This document shows, one piece after another, positions 1-6,352 of a DNA stretch of 40,441 bases (positions are counted from its first letter, which is position 1; each line of letters starts with the position of its first letter). The position numbers and the translations under genes are program-made. Source of the stretch: a virus; the IMG/VR virus record IMGVR_UViG_3300021961_000223, positions 1 through 40,441 of that record; one strand, 5' to 3'. The notes beneath the pieces were generated by a model. It did not search any database and was not told where the DNA came from. It saw only the letters and a program-made list of their open reading frames with translations.

Positions 1-959
1 CTGTAGTGGAAGATGACAAACTTACGATCATCATCAAGACCCCATTGTGTCAGCGTCTTGAAGAACTCTTCACGACCAACTTTGGTCTTGTTGACATATG
101 CACCATGCTTAGATGTAATGTGCATAATGTCATAACCTTTGTCGCGCAATTCTTGCATCAAATTGGTCTGCGACAACATATTCCACAGCACACGAGTATT
201 AGGAGCAGCAACTAGAATCTTTGCATCATGATCGCTATCCAAACCCTCGATGATATTCATCAGATTGTATGCATCAACCTCTGCCATATTATGCTTAGTA
301 CGTGCAAACTCAATGCCGCCATCATTGGCATCGAAAGGCATAATCATAGGCGACACGATTGCACCTTGCTCGATTAACTCAGGAGCAGGCACATTGCAAA
401 TAATATTACCCCAAACCTCACCATTATTCATGCCACGCATTGCACTTGTGCCACGACCAATACGAGGAGTTGCAGTAAAGTAAAACTTACGATCTGCAAT
501 CTTCGACATAGCATACACGCCAGCAAAGTGAGCACGACCGCAACCATTGTGTGCTTCATCAAAATAGATCGTATCGATGTTGATGCCACTATCAACAACA
601 CGACCCAAACTGTGATAGGTAGTGAAGATCAAGCACGACTCATTTGCTGCTCGTGCAGTATTGTTGAAGAGTGCAATCTTCTCACTGTTAGTTGTAGAGA
701 AATGCTTTGTTTCGCCGCTATGCACATGCATAACATGTGTCCAAGTAGCAGACACAAACTGCATGAAGTCTTCACACAGTTGATTGGCAAGAAGAATGCG
801 CGGAGCAACAACAACAACTGTTTGCCCTTGTGCAATACGATGCAGACAATCAGCAATCATGATATAAGTCTTGCCGCCGCCAGTAGGTACAATGATCTGT
901 CCAATGTTGTGCTCTTGCATTGCAGCGAAGGCACGTTGTTGGTGGGGACGGAGTTGCAT
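1..959 (-). CDS. Superfamily II DNA/RNA helicase, C-terminus cut by window edge
   Basis: The reading frame opens at the ATG at 959 and stays open to the left edge, so about 319 N-terminal residues are visible. It shows helicase motif I (PTGGGKT, residues 25-31), the DEAH box of motif II (residues 134-137) and motif III TATP (162-165), the order of an ATP-dependent superfamily II helicase. An N-terminal LRPHQQ segment resembles the Q-motif/adenine-binding region. T4 UvsW has an extra N-terminal domain before the helicase core that is missing here, so this is a UvsW-related or other cyanophage-type helicase rather than a clear UvsW orthologue. The likely role is unwinding recombination or replication intermediates. 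A sigma70-like promoter embedded in the upstream terminator probably drives it. Confidence 0.9.
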   Translation of the reverse strand, partial: MQLRPHQQRAFAAMQEHNIGQIIVPTGGGKTYIMIADCLHRIAQGQTVVVVAPRILLANQLCEDFMQFVSATWTHVMHVHSGETKHFSTTNSEKIALFNNTARAANESCLIFTTYHSLGRVVDSGINIDTIYFDEAHNGCGRAHFAGVYAMSKIADRKFYFTATPRIGRGTSAMRGMNNGEVWGNIICNVPAPELIEQGAIVSPMIMPFDANDGGIEFARTKHNMAEVDAYNLMNIIEGLDSDHDAKILVAAPNTRVLWNMLSQTNLMQELRDKGYDIMHITSKHGAYVNKTKVGREEFFKTLTQWGLDDDRKFVIFHY

Positions 960-990
960 CGAGTTGGGTTGCTTTCGTTTGTATGAATAT

Positions 991-1019
991 AATATAACAC
1001 CCCCAGGACCTGAAGTCAA
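991..1019 (-). promoter_or_regulatory. Sigma70-like promoter inside a terminator hairpin
   Basis: On the minus strand, -35 TTGACT (1014-1019) and -10 TATATT (991-996) are separated by exactly 17 bases. The -35 box lies in the loop of the hairpin at 997-1027 and the -10 box directly follows its 3' arm. It would drive the helicase gene starting at 959. Confidence 0.7.
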
Positions 1020-1027
1020 GGGGGTGT
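997..1027 (-). terminator. Hairpin terminator after the 78-aa gene
   Basis: ACACCCCC (minus strand, 1027-1020) pairs perfectly with GGGGGTGT (1004-997) around a 15-base loop and is followed by TTATATTATATT. It lies 8 bases beyond the stop codon at 1035. The uridine run is broken by A residues, so strength is uncertain. Confidence 0.6.
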
Positions 1028-1034
1028 GGACACT

Positions 1035-1271
1035 TCACTTACTGTCACATGGTATAACTTCGTGCCAGTAATCAGGATAAATTAATAGATTAACTTGTTT
1101 CGTTTCTCGCTTACAGTTTGCGCCATCATTGTCTGGGTCGCAATACTCACGGATGCACATGGTAATGTATTCCTTTCCAATGAAATTGACGTAACCAGAG
1201 TGATCCCTCCAGGTGATATATTCACCCTCATTCCAGTCATCAACTGTTTTGCGTTTTTGATGCATTTTCAT
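1035..1271 (-). CDS. Small conserved-type phage protein, unknown function
   Basis: A 78-aa acidic/aromatic soluble protein starting MKMHQ; a second ATG two codons in is equally possible. No known domain is recognised. Three Cys residues (two of them in CIREYC) could bind metal, but this is not supported by a full motif. The start overlaps the end of the upstream 71-aa gene by 32 bases, suggesting translational coupling. The stop is followed immediately by the operon-end motif GTGACAGT...TGTCCAC and the hairpin at 997-1027. Confidence 0.7.
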   Translation of the reverse strand: MKMHQKRKTVDDWNEGEYITWRDHSGYVNFIGKEYITMCIREYCDPDNDGANCKRETKQVNLLIYPDYWHEVIPCDSK

Positions 1272-1455
1272 TCTCCGCGTTGGGGGATTGTGCTGCCGCG
1301 TTGCAAATAGAATTGTTAGTTATTTGCCTTTCTAATTCATACTTGAGCGGAATCAAATGTGAGACCAAATAATGTTCCCATGGGTTGTCAATGATGAGGT
1401 TTGTGATGTTATCAACTTGCTGAAGTGCAAGGATTAATTTAAATTGCTGATTCAT
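1240..1455 (-). CDS. Small protein of unknown function
   Basis: Encodes about 71 aa from the ATG at 1455; a TTG one codon upstream is possible. The central WEHYLVSHLIPLKYELERQ segment is amphipathic and looks like a conserved helical core, followed by a low-complexity Asn/Ala tail. It overlaps the upstream gene by 17 bases and the downstream gene by 32 bases, typical of the tightly packed small-gene array. No function is assigned. Confidence 0.7.
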   Translation of the reverse strand: MNQQFKLILALQQVDNITNLIIDNPWEHYLVSHLIPLKYELERQITNNSICNAAAQSPNAENENASKTQNS

Positions 1456-1729
1456 CAATCAACTCAGGATAGTATTGCGAAACCTCTTCAATCAATTCAT
1501 CACATGTTAAGTTATCCATGTCAGAATCCATGAGGTTGTACAACATGTCCACCATATCATCCATGCTCATGCCTTCCATCACGGCATGAATGTAACGATC
1601 TTGAAGATCATCACGGTCGATCACTTTGCCTGCAGTTTGAGTCATTGGAGTTGCGTCAGTTGATTCCCAGAAGTCTTCCCAATCGTGTGGGGTTGCGTTA
1701 GAAGTTTCCATGTTGCTTTGAAGCATCAT
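1439..1729 (-). CDS. Small acidic protein of unknown function
   Basis: A 96-aa, strongly acidic protein from the ATG at 1729; alternative ATGs at 1726 and 1711 cannot be excluded. Its C-terminal CDELIEEVSQYYP resembles the SYDELVEET segment of the 3362-3595 protein, so the two may be distant paralogues. It lies just downstream of the UUCG-loop hairpin at 1740-1761, and the start codon region repeats part of the hairpin arm sequence (ATGATGC). No enzymatic motif is visible. Confidence 0.7.
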   Translation of the reverse strand: MMLQSNMETSNATPHDWEDFWESTDATPMTQTAGKVIDRDDLQDRYIHAVMEGMSMDDMVDMLYNLMDSDMDNLTCDELIEEVSQYYPELIDESAI

Positions 1730-1739
1730 AAAGGGACAT

Positions 1740-1761
1740 GATGATGCCCGAAGGCATCATC
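1740..1761 (-). terminator. Stem-loop with UUCG tetraloop
   Basis: On the transcribed strand GATGATGCC, loop TTCG, GGCATCATC: a 9-bp perfect stem closed by a stable UUCG tetraloop. It begins within the last bases of the 90-aa gene (stop at 1757). A short CCCTTT follows rather than a long T tract, so it may be a weak terminator or an mRNA 3'-end stabiliser. Confidence 0.6.
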
Positions 1762-2029
1762 CAACACATGCCATGGGCATGTACTCAGAGGAGGGCATTT
1801 TGTCGGTATTGAATGCAGTAACCTCAGCACCGTTAGCAATACGCTCACGGATCTCATTCTTGAAGTCGATGAAACCCACAACGCTGTAGGATTTCATACC
1901 ATTAGCACGGAAAGTAACACGCTTGGTGAAACGCTTAACGACAGTTTTCATGCCTTTGACTTCACATGCCTCAGCAATGAATGCCTCGGGGAAGAAGTCA
2001 ACAATGGTGGCGGAGTTGGTGAGTTGCAT
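1757..2029 (-). CDS. Small protein of unknown function
   Basis: A 90-aa protein from the ATG at 2029. It has an N-terminal hydrophobic/acidic segment, a central basic stretch (VVKRFTKRVTFR) and an acidic C-terminus. No domain is recognised. It is the first gene behind the promoter at 2055-2083, with the UUCG hairpin at its 3' end, so it may be transcribed alone. Confidence 0.7.
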   Translation of the reverse strand: MQLTNSATIVDFFPEAFIAEACEVKGMKTVVKRFTKRVTFRANGMKSYSVVGFIDFKNEIRERIANGAEVTAFNTDKMPSSEYMPMACVG

Positions 2030-2054
2030 TTGGTGCGATTCCTTTGACTCTTAT

Positions 2055-2083
2055 AGTATGGCACCTTTCAAGGTGCTTTGCAA
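2055..2083 (-). promoter_or_regulatory. Sigma70-like promoter TTGCAA-17-CATACT
   Basis: On the minus strand, -35 TTGCAA (2083-2078), 17-base spacer and -10 CATACT (2060-2055). The same boxes and spacing recur at 5445-5473. The spacer contains the perfect inverted repeat GCACCTTTCAAGGTGC (2061-2076). Confidence 0.6.
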
Positions 2084-2090
2084 GTGGGTG

Positions 2091-2114
2091 TGTGCCACTT
2101 AGTTGACTGGCACA
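2091..2114 (-). terminator. Operon-end hairpin with GTGCCA arms
   Basis: TGTGCCA (2114-2108 on the minus strand) pairs with TGGCACA (2097-2091) around a 10-base loop, 4 bases past the stop of the 54-aa gene. It belongs to the recurring GTGTGCCAGT operon-end family and has no T tract. Confidence 0.5.
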
Positions 2115-2117
2115 ATT

Positions 2118-2282
2118 TTACTTTCTAAACTCCGCACAAACGTCATCATAGGATGCACCTACAGGGATAGATTTGCAGAATCGTTGCATCTTTGAATCCT
2201 GCATTTTGTTGACTGAATCAATAGCAGAGACACCAATCATGCCACCGATGACAATAACGAAACCAAGAAGTGCAATTCTCAT
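2118..2282 (-). CDS. 54-aa membrane-anchored small protein
   Basis: Starts at the ATG at 2282, giving MRIALLGFV followed by a continuous hydrophobic span to about residue 20, then a soluble tail with two Cys. A longer upstream reading is unlikely because it would run far into the preceding gene. The hydrophobic N-terminus predicts a single membrane anchor or an uncleaved signal. The start lies about 8 bases after the stop of the 60-aa gene. Function unknown. Confidence 0.65.
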   Translation of the reverse strand: MRIALLGFVIVIGGMIGVSAIDSVNKMQDSKMQRFCKSIPVGASYDDVCAEFRK

Positions 2283-2290
2283 GATGTTAA

Positions 2291-2473
2291 TCAGTAGCGT
2301 GAATCGTTGAGGAAAGGACGATAAACGTCCGCAACTTCTTCCCAATGGTAATCTTTCAGATCACCACACATTGACTCCATATAATCATAAACCTCTGCCC
2401 AAGATGCATTGGTTGACTGTATGAAATCAGGGAGAGATTTGAGTGCAGAGTAAAACATTGAAGGAGTGATCAT
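2291..2473 (-). CDS. Small protein of unknown function
   Basis: A 60-aa soluble protein (starts MITPSMFYS, ends FLNDSRY) rich in acidic and aromatic residues. Its ATG overlaps the TGA of the 20-aa membrane peptide gene as ATGA, indicating translational coupling. No domain recognised. Confidence 0.7.
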   Translation of the reverse strand: MITPSMFYSALKSLPDFIQSTNASWAEVYDYMESMCGDLKDYHWEEVADVYRPFLNDSRY

Positions 2474-2532
2474 TTGTTGAGAGGTGTAAAGAACCAGAGG
2501 ATGATTAGCGATCCGAGTATAACTGTTGTCAT
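2470..2532 (-). CDS. 20-aa putative membrane peptide
   Basis: A tiny frame from the ATG at 2532: M-T-T then a hydrophobic run to about residue 16, ending PLNK. It is predicted to be a single membrane span. The stop overlaps the next ATG (ATGA) and its start lies 4 bases after the preceding stop, which favours a real gene over chance, but it is too short to be certain. Confidence 0.4.
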   Translation of the reverse strand: MTTVILGSLIILWFFTPLNK

Positions 2533-2535
2533 GAA

Positions 2536-2715
2536 TTACATTCCGTTGATGAAGTCAGCAAGTGCCTCTTTATACTCTGCTTCAGTGTTAAAAACTCGAC
2601 CGTGAATCGTGCGAGGATAGGTATCCTTAACACCAGCATTTGCTACCATTTGGCAGTCTGCTTCATCGTAACCCATCTCGACGAGAGTTGCAACGTAAGG
2701 GTTGGAAATGGTCAT
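2536..2715 (-). CDS. 59-aa small protein of unknown function
   Basis: The frame from the ATG at 2715 (MTISNPYV) to TAA at 2536 encodes 59 aa: an N-terminal segment LVEMGYDEADCQMV that resembles a small UBA-like helix pair, then a Tyr/Phe-containing C-terminus. The frame is compact, in the same orientation as its neighbours, and fills the gap between two other small genes. Function not recognised. Confidence 0.65.
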   Translation of the reverse strand: MTISNPYVATLVEMGYDEADCQMVANAGVKDTYPRTIHGRVFNTEAEYKEALADFINGM

Positions 2716-2756
2716 TTGTTTGTGTTAGTTAAAGTGAAAAGATCTGGGGGAGGAGA

Positions 2757-3020
2757 TCACTCTCCTGCTGCTTGAGTATAAACATCGTAGAACATGTCCC
2801 AGGCATAGGTATCAGCAACAAAGGTGCCAATGTCACACTGATCACATACCCAATCGTATGCCATGTCGCTATCTGCGTTAGTATCAGCAACGAAATTGTA
2901 GAGTTGTGCAATAACCTCGCGGAAGCGATCATTCTCTACCAGAGAGATGAAAAACTTACCAGTTTCGGTGTCTTTCATGATGCGGTTGCCAGTGGTAGAG
3001 AATCCAGTGGTGTAGGTCAT
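2757..3020 (-). CDS. Small acidic protein of unknown function
   Basis: The start at the ATG at 3020 (MTYTTGFST) gives 87 aa. The frame is open further upstream, but that extension would cover the promoter-like region and operon-end motif, and reads as low-quality Pro/Arg sequence. The protein is acidic and rich in aromatic residues (WVCDQCDIGTF, YAWDMFYDVY); two Cys are spaced CDQC. No domain recognised. Confidence 0.7.
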   Translation of the reverse strand: MTYTTGFSTTGNRIMKDTETGKFFISLVENDRFREVIAQLYNFVADTNADSDMAYDWVCDQCDIGTFVADTYAWDMFYDVYTQAAGE

Positions 3021-3084
3021 TGGGTTGTGTCGTTTGCTGATGTAATCAGTATAAGGGGTCTGGGGGCGCTTTAGGGGATCTGGT

Positions 3085-3111
3085 GGACACCCTGCCGACT
3101 GGCACACCCCC
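3085..3111 (-). terminator. Operon-end motif (GTGTGCCAGT type)
   Basis: Directly after the stop at 3115 the minus strand reads GTGTGCCAGTCGGCAGG then TGTCCACC. It contains the small inverted repeat TGCC-AGTC-GGCA and the outer GTG/CAC pairing typical of this repeated element. No T tract follows. Confidence 0.4.
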
Positions 3112-3114
3112 TGT

Positions 3115-3399
3115 TTATATAAACAATGCCTCCAAACCTTTGTAGTTTATTTTCATCGCGCTGTATGGTCTTGTGCTCTCTATATCTACTCTTTCTCCAA
3201 CTTGTTTTGAGTTGATTGGTGCATGATAAGTTTGCTCTTTTGGTTTATAGAATCCCCAGACTGATTTAACTTGCTCGGAAGTGTAAGTAAATTGATAGTG
3301 GTTAATAATCCAAATACGGACAAGATTACGACTGGGAGTGTCACATTCATATGAGTAACCTTCAGGTGGTTTGTGTATGAATGACGGGGGCAATTCCAT
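3115..3399 (-). CDS. Small protein of unknown function
   Basis: About 94 aa from the ATG at 3399 (MELPPSF); an ATG two codons upstream is possible. It begins with a Pro-rich segment and contains VRIWIINHYQFTY, a beta-type core. It overlaps the end of the 77-78 aa upstream gene. It is followed by the operon-end motif GTGTGCCAGT at about 3086-3110. Function unknown. Confidence 0.7.
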   Translation of the reverse strand: MELPPSFIHKPPEGYSYECDTPSRNLVRIWIINHYQFTYTSEQVKSVWGFYKPKEQTYHAPINSKQVGERVDIESTRPYSAMKINYKGLEALFI

Positions 3400-3595
3400 A
3401 TGCATCCATGAAGTTTTTCAGGGGAAAGATGTCATCAGTTTGAGTTTCCTCAACCAACTCATCATAGGACAGATCTTTAATTGCGTCACGATATTGTTCT
3501 GGTGTGCAATCTTCTTCTGGATCAAAGTCATCATGACACATCCACTCATACTCTGCCACAAGTGCATCGATTAGTTGTTCTCTAGAGTACATCAT
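3362..3595 (-). CDS. Small acidic protein of unknown function
   Basis: About 77 aa from the ATG at 3595 (MMYSREQLIDALVAEYEW...). An N-terminal helix YSREQLIDALVAEYEWM is followed by an acidic loop and SYDELVEET. The gene overlaps the end of the 64-aa upstream gene, with its ATG inside the upstream final codons. The ELVEE segment resembles the end of the 1439-1729 protein, suggesting a family of small acidic phage proteins. No function known to me. Confidence 0.75.
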   Translation of the reverse strand: MMYSREQLIDALVAEYEWMCHDDFDPEEDCTPEQYRDAIKDLSYDELVEETQTDDIFPLKNFMDAYGIAPVIHTQTT

Positions 3596-3776
3596 AATCA
3601 AGCGAATTGACTAACCAACCAGACACGTCAGAGATGTGATCAACTAGATCATCTTCATCCTCAACAAACCACACAGATTGCAGGATGTTGTTGACTGCTT
3701 CAGTCTTCTTTTCTTCACTGACTTCTTCTACAGAATCAGTGAAATCGAGATCAATAGATGTTACTTTGATACGCAT
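3582..3776 (-). CDS. Small acidic protein of unknown function
   Basis: A 64-aa protein (MRIKVTSIDLDF...) with a beta-type N-terminus and an acidic helical C-terminus. The ATG at 3776 is 2 bases past the stop of the 51-aa gene, and its own end overlaps the next start, so it is coupled on both sides. Confidence 0.7.
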   Translation of the reverse strand: MRIKVTSIDLDFTDSVEEVSEEKKTEAVNNILQSVWFVEDEDDLVDHISDVSGWLVNSLDYDVL

Positions 3777-3778
3777 GA

Positions 3779-3934
3779 TTACCAGTTGATAAGGGTTGCA
3801 ATGTTGCCTAGTTTGTTTTGCTCATCAACAATCTCCATTGCGTGAGCATATGTTTTGACGGTGATGTACCGTGCTTTGCCTTTAGTCTCGGGAAACAATC
3901 CCAGTTTGTCAATGATACGAACTGTGTTGGTCAT
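3779..3934 (-). CDS. 51-aa small basic protein
   Basis: The frame from the ATG at 3934 (MTNTVRIIDKLG) to TAA at 3779 encodes 51 aa with several Lys/Arg. It is spaced 6 bases from the preceding gene and 2 from the next. It has no recognisable domain. Confidence 0.65.
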   Translation of the reverse strand: MTNTVRIIDKLGLFPETKGKARYITVKTYAHAMEIVDEQNKLGNIATLINW

Positions 3935-3940
3935 TGTTAA

Positions 3941-4108
3941 TCAACCTCCAAACATTTCTTCAAAGAGGGGAGTTTCAGCAAATTTTTGCTGATCATACTG
4001 ATCACGAACTAACCAGATCTCTTGCTCAATCCATGCACATTCTGCACGCTTCTTATCAAGTTTCACGCGCAGATCGTAGAGTTTCTGATTGCGTTCGGTG
4101 ATGGTCAT
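3941..4108 (-). CDS. 55-aa coiled-coil small protein
   Basis: The frame from the ATG at 4108 (MTITERNQKLYDLRVKL) to TGA at 3941 encodes 55 aa. Residues 5-42 have the heptad-like, highly charged composition of a coiled coil, ending FEEMFGG. It is the first gene after the -10-like CATACTATA at 4132-4140. Function unknown. Confidence 0.65.
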   Translation of the reverse strand: MTITERNQKLYDLRVKLDKKRAECAWIEQEIWLVRDQYDQQKFAETPLFEEMFGG

Positions 4109-4131
4109 TTGCTTTGCTTTGTTTGATGCTT

Positions 4132-4140
4132 ATAGTATGG
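4132..4140 (-). promoter_or_regulatory. -10 element CATACTATA
   Basis: Minus strand GTGCCATACTATAAG, identical in its core to the -10 regions at 2055 and 5445, about 25 bases before the start at 4108. No TTGCAA or TTGACA is visible 17 bases upstream, so it may need another activator (middle-type promoter) or be weak. Confidence 0.4.
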
Positions 4141-4169
4141 CACAGGATCCACCCCTATGGGGGAAAAGG

Positions 4170-4196
4170 TGGACACCTTGCCAACTGTCACACTAC
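4170..4196 (-). terminator. Operon-end motif overlapping a stop codon
   Basis: Minus strand GTGTGACAGTTGGCA then AGGTGTCCACC; the TGA stop of the 52-aa gene (4190-4188) is part of the motif. It is a degenerate GTGTGCCAGT/TGTCCAC inverted repeat with no T tract. Confidence 0.4.
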
Positions 4197-4346
4197 CAGA
4201 AGCACCTCGACTTCATTAGTACCAAATGGGTAAGATTTCATGAAGTGAGATACATTTTCCTCACCATAGATAATGACTTCTTGCTGTGAGAGTTTGCCTC
4301 CTTTCTTTAGTCGTTTCCATTGAATCTTGTATTTATTCTCAACCAT
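4188..4346 (-). CDS. 52-aa small basic protein
   Basis: The frame from the ATG at 4346 (MVENKYKIQW) to TGA at 4188 encodes 52 aa with a basic N-terminal half (WKRLKKGGK) and a hydrophobic end. Its start overlaps the last codons of the 66-aa upstream gene (GAGCATGGTTGAG carries both the start and the stop). Function unknown. Confidence 0.65.
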   Translation of the reverse strand: MVENKYKIQWKRLKKGGKLSQQEVIIYGEENVSHFMKSYPFGTNEVEVLLVV

Positions 4347-4539
4347 GCTCCAGGGTAAGATTATTCATGAAGGTGAACTCATGGTCCTCATCTTGAGGAT
4401 CTACACCATCAACAACCCACTCTTCATAGACGGAGATGGCATCAAAGTTGCGCCCATCATCAGCGCACGCAACCATAGAATTGAAGAGGGTTTCTGCCAT
4501 GTTGTCAATAGCAGTGTCGCGCTCGAATTTCATGTCCAT
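4339..4539 (-). CDS. Small acidic protein of unknown function
   Basis: A 66-aa protein starting MDMKFERDTAIDNM, with an acidic C-terminal half (DGVDPQDEDHEF). It overlaps the next gene by 8 bases. No domain recognised. Confidence 0.7.
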   Translation of the reverse strand: MDMKFERDTAIDNMAETLFNSMVACADDGRNFDAISVYEEWVVDGVDPQDEDHEFTFMNNLTLEHG

Positions 4540-4561
4540 TGTAGTTAGTTAGTAAGGTGAA

Positions 4562-5008
4562 TCAGCGAAGGTACAGGTAACCGCCTGCCCAGTCAGCACG
4601 ACTATAGCACTCTTCACGGGATTTGTCATCCAAGAGATTGTAGCGCACACCCTTTGCAGGTGCCTTCCATGATGCAGGTTTGAAGACTTCACCAGTCTTC
4701 TTATCTACAAATGCATGGATGGAACGACTACCACCAGCACGAGATTGATGGATCAGTTTAAGATATTTACGACCAGACTCAATATAGAACTCATGATCAA
4801 CACCTTCATTGTTGATCTCAGCAATCTTGCGTTGATGATACTCTGTATCGGGACCATTCTTTTCCAGTGCAGTAGTGTGCCAGAGAAGTTGAGTGCGTTT
4901 GATGTCAAGATAGAGAGCATCACATAGCATCACTGTGTAATGCTCAACCTTAGAGATTTGCTCCTCCATTGCAGGGCGGGCATCAATGTAGTCAGCGAAA
5001 GCAGTCAT
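4562..5008 (-). CDS. 148-aa conserved-type phage protein, unknown function
   Basis: One of the larger proteins in the small-gene array. An N-terminal helical half (residues 1-65, with KRTQLLWHTTALEKNG) leads to a compact basic beta-rich C-terminal half containing GRKYLKLI, SIHAFVDKKTGEVFKPASW and VRYNLLDD. The arrangement VDKKTGEVFKPASWK is common to cyanophage hypothetical proteins that often carry it at the C-terminus. No catalytic motif can be assigned. The ATG overlaps the TGA of the upstream gene. Confidence 0.75.
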   Translation of the reverse strand: MTAFADYIDARPAMEEQISKVEHYTVMLCDALYLDIKRTQLLWHTTALEKNGPDTEYHQRKIAEINNEGVDHEFYIESGRKYLKLIHQSRAGGSRSIHAFVDKKTGEVFKPASWKAPAKGVRYNLLDDKSREECYSRADWAGGYLYLR

Positions 5009-5181
5009 CAGAAGGTAATAACGAAGTGGTCGGGATCAAGAATCTGTGAGTCGTTATCTGTACTGTCCCAACCATAAACAGGGACAAACTCATCATCTCG
5101 GATGGAATATAGCGTGGCAGTTTGATTCAACTGCTCGGGCGATAATTCCAGGAGTTGATGTAACAGTTGGCGGTAAGTCAT
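5008..5181 (-). CDS. 57-aa small acidic protein
   Basis: Start chosen at the ATG at 5181 (MTYRQLLHQLLELSPEQL), which begins a well-formed helix followed by a beta-type acidic tail (TLYSIRDDEFVPVYGW). An upstream ATG at 5226, overlapping the previous stop as TGATG, would add 15 residues of unusual Trp/Arg composition. The order of a short helix and then a single-sheet acidic tail is typical of small cyanophage proteins of unknown role. Confidence 0.7.
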   Translation of the reverse strand: MTYRQLLHQLLELSPEQLNQTATLYSIRDDEFVPVYGWDSTDNDSQILDPDHFVITF

Positions 5182-5225
5182 CTTTCTGTGTTTAAGACGT
5201 GACCAGGGAATAAGACTCCAAGACA

Positions 5226-5420
5226 TCAGAAAGGGTTGGACCAACGGTATGCCTGAGAGTCAGAAACATAACCCTCTTTGTTGAGAGAATCAACAAAATT
5301 ATTCCAGGATTCACGCTTAGCAATCACATCATCTTTCCACTTGGGTTGTTGCTTAGTGAAGACTTTCCAGTTATAACGAAACTGGGAGAGTGCTTCTGCT
5401 TTGGTGATGGTGCGGGTCAT
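5226..5420 (-). CDS. Small basic protein of unknown function
   Basis: A 64-aa protein (MTRTITKAEALSQFRYNW) with many Lys and Trp residues, entirely helical in character. It is the first gene behind the promoter at 5445-5473. Function unknown. Confidence 0.7.
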   Translation of the reverse strand: MTRTITKAEALSQFRYNWKVFTKQQPKWKDDVIAKRESWNNFVDSLNKEGYVSDSQAYRWSNPF

Positions 5421-5444
5421 GTGGTCCCTTTGGTTGATGAATAT

Positions 5445-5473
5445 AGTATGGCATCCCCTGGGGGCATTTGCAA
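5445..5473 (-). promoter_or_regulatory. Sigma70-like promoter TTGCAA-17-CATACT
   Basis: -35 TTGCAA (5473-5468) and -10 CATACT (5450-5445), 17 bases apart, same boxes as at 2055-2083. The spacer carries CCCC-TG-GGGG. It would start transcription about 20 bases before the gene at 5420. Confidence 0.6.
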
Positions 5474-5480
5474 GGGGGGT

Positions 5481-5505
5481 TGTGCCACTATCTCAACTGG
5501 CACAC
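5481..5505 (-). terminator. Operon-end hairpin overlapping stop codon
   Basis: Minus strand GTGTGCCAGTTGAGATAGTGGCACA: TGTGCCA pairs with TGGCACA. The TGA stop of the 53-aa gene (5495-5493) lies in the loop. No T tract; CCCCCC follows and then the next promoter's -35. Confidence 0.5.
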
Positions 5506-5654
5506 TGCCCACGGTAGATCACCCGTAGTACAGACATACCATACATTGCCTCTGCACGATCTGCTGCTTCTTTATCACTATAACAGTCCTCAATCAGGAC
5601 AGTTTTGTTTAATCCATTGCAGCGTTTTAGCAGCACTTCATAGTTACTTGTCAT
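5493..5654 (-). CDS. 53-aa small protein of unknown function
   Basis: The frame from the ATG at 5654 (MTSNYEVLLK) to a TGA inside the operon-end hairpin encodes 53 aa. It has a beta-alpha-beta look (VLLKRCNG, SDKEAADRAEAM, SVLRVIYRG) reminiscent of small SPOR/ACT-like folds, but this is only a resemblance. ATGA overlap with the upstream gene. Confidence 0.65.
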   Translation of the reverse strand: MTSNYEVLLKRCNGLNKTVLIEDCYSDKEAADRAEAMYGMSVLRVIYRGQCAS

Positions 5655-5839
5655 TGCACAATCTCCCAGTCAGGATCATCGGTTGGGTGAATCCACATGT
5701 CAATTCTACCATCAGAAGAGCGAAGATGCCATTGATGTTTCTTGTCATCGACATACATTGTCATGCCATACTTCATCCTGCCATTGTACTTTCGCTTTGC
5801 TTCCATACTGCGTGGTTTAACGGTAACTCTCAGTAGCAT
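5651..5839 (-). CDS. Small basic protein of unknown function
   Basis: A 62-aa beta-rich basic protein (MLLRVTVKPRSM...HPTDDPDWEIVQ). Its TGA overlaps the next ATG, and its own start overlaps the preceding gene end. No domain recognised. Confidence 0.65.
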   Translation of the reverse strand: MLLRVTVKPRSMEAKRKYNGRMKYGMTMYVDDKKHQWHLRSSDGRIDMWIHPTDDPDWEIVQ

Positions 5840-5951
5840 AGTCTTTTACAATCTCATCTTCGGATCCTAGCATATCAGTAATCCAGGAATCTTCTTGCAC
5901 CTGAATCATATCGGTCTTGTCCCATTGGACGTTGAAAGTTTCATCAAACAT
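5817..5951 (-). CDS. 44-aa acidic small protein
   Basis: The frame from the ATG at 5951 (MFDETFNVQWDK) to TAA at 5817 encodes 44 aa, acidic, with no motif. It overlaps both neighbours by a few codons, as is normal in this array. Confidence 0.55.
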   Translation of the reverse strand: MFDETFNVQWDKTDMIQVQEDSWITDMLGSEDEIVKDYATESYR

Positions 5952-6144
5952 CGTGACCAAATCCTCCTTTTTGTGCTTTTTTAGCGAGAGCAAGTACTTC
6001 TTTTAGACGGCGAAGTGACCGCTTCATGAAGATAATCTCCTCCATCTCATAGAGAAAAGGATTCTTATCTGCTGCCTTGATTGCCTTCTTAAGTTGTTTG
6101 AGTTGACCCTCAAGTGAGGATGAGTTGTTAGTTTTAGAGATCAT
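5944..6144 (-). CDS. Small coiled-coil basic protein
   Basis: A 66-aa Lys-rich protein: MISKTNNSSSLEG followed by two predicted helices (residues 13-28 and 32-58) with heptad spacing. It could be a nucleic-acid or protein-binding adaptor, but nothing specific can be recognised. Its ATG overlaps the TGA of the 42-aa membrane protein gene. Confidence 0.65.
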   Translation of the reverse strand: MISKTNNSSSLEGQLKQLKKAIKAADKNPFLYEMEEIIFMKRSLRRLKEVLALAKKAQKGGFGHDV

Positions 6145-6269
6145 TTGCGTAGGGGTGAGTTGTAGTAACGACGGAATGCGGTAACAATAATTATACCAGT
6201 GCTGATAACACCAACCAAACCAAGGAAGGTAACAGTATCACCAGCGAATGAGTAAGTGTCAGGAGTCAT
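6141..6269 (-). CDS. 42-aa single-span membrane protein
   Basis: The frame from the ATG at 6269 encodes MTPDTYSFAG, a hydrophobic span at about residues 12-32, then a short basic tail FRRYYNSPLRK. Positive charges after the span suggest an N-out/C-in orientation. It is coupled by ATGA overlaps on both sides and sits beside a second tiny membrane protein gene. Confidence 0.6.
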   Translation of the reverse strand: MTPDTYSFAGDTVTFLGLVGVISTGIIIVTAFRRYYNSPLRK

Positions 6270-6352
6270 CGGTAAATTGCTTTGAAAAAGAATACGATAC
6301 CAGCAACAGTTAGAATGCCAGTGATGAGAAGTGACGTGTTAGTTACATCCAT
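6266..6352 (-). CDS. 28-aa single-span membrane peptide
   Basis: The frame from the ATG at 6352 encodes a 28-aa peptide, mostly one hydrophobic span (residues 7-25), ending KAIYR. Its stop overlaps the next ATG (ATGA). The in-frame chain of tiny membrane peptides is the main support. Confidence 0.5.
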   Translation of the reverse strand: MDVTNTSLLITGILTVAGIVFFFKAIYR

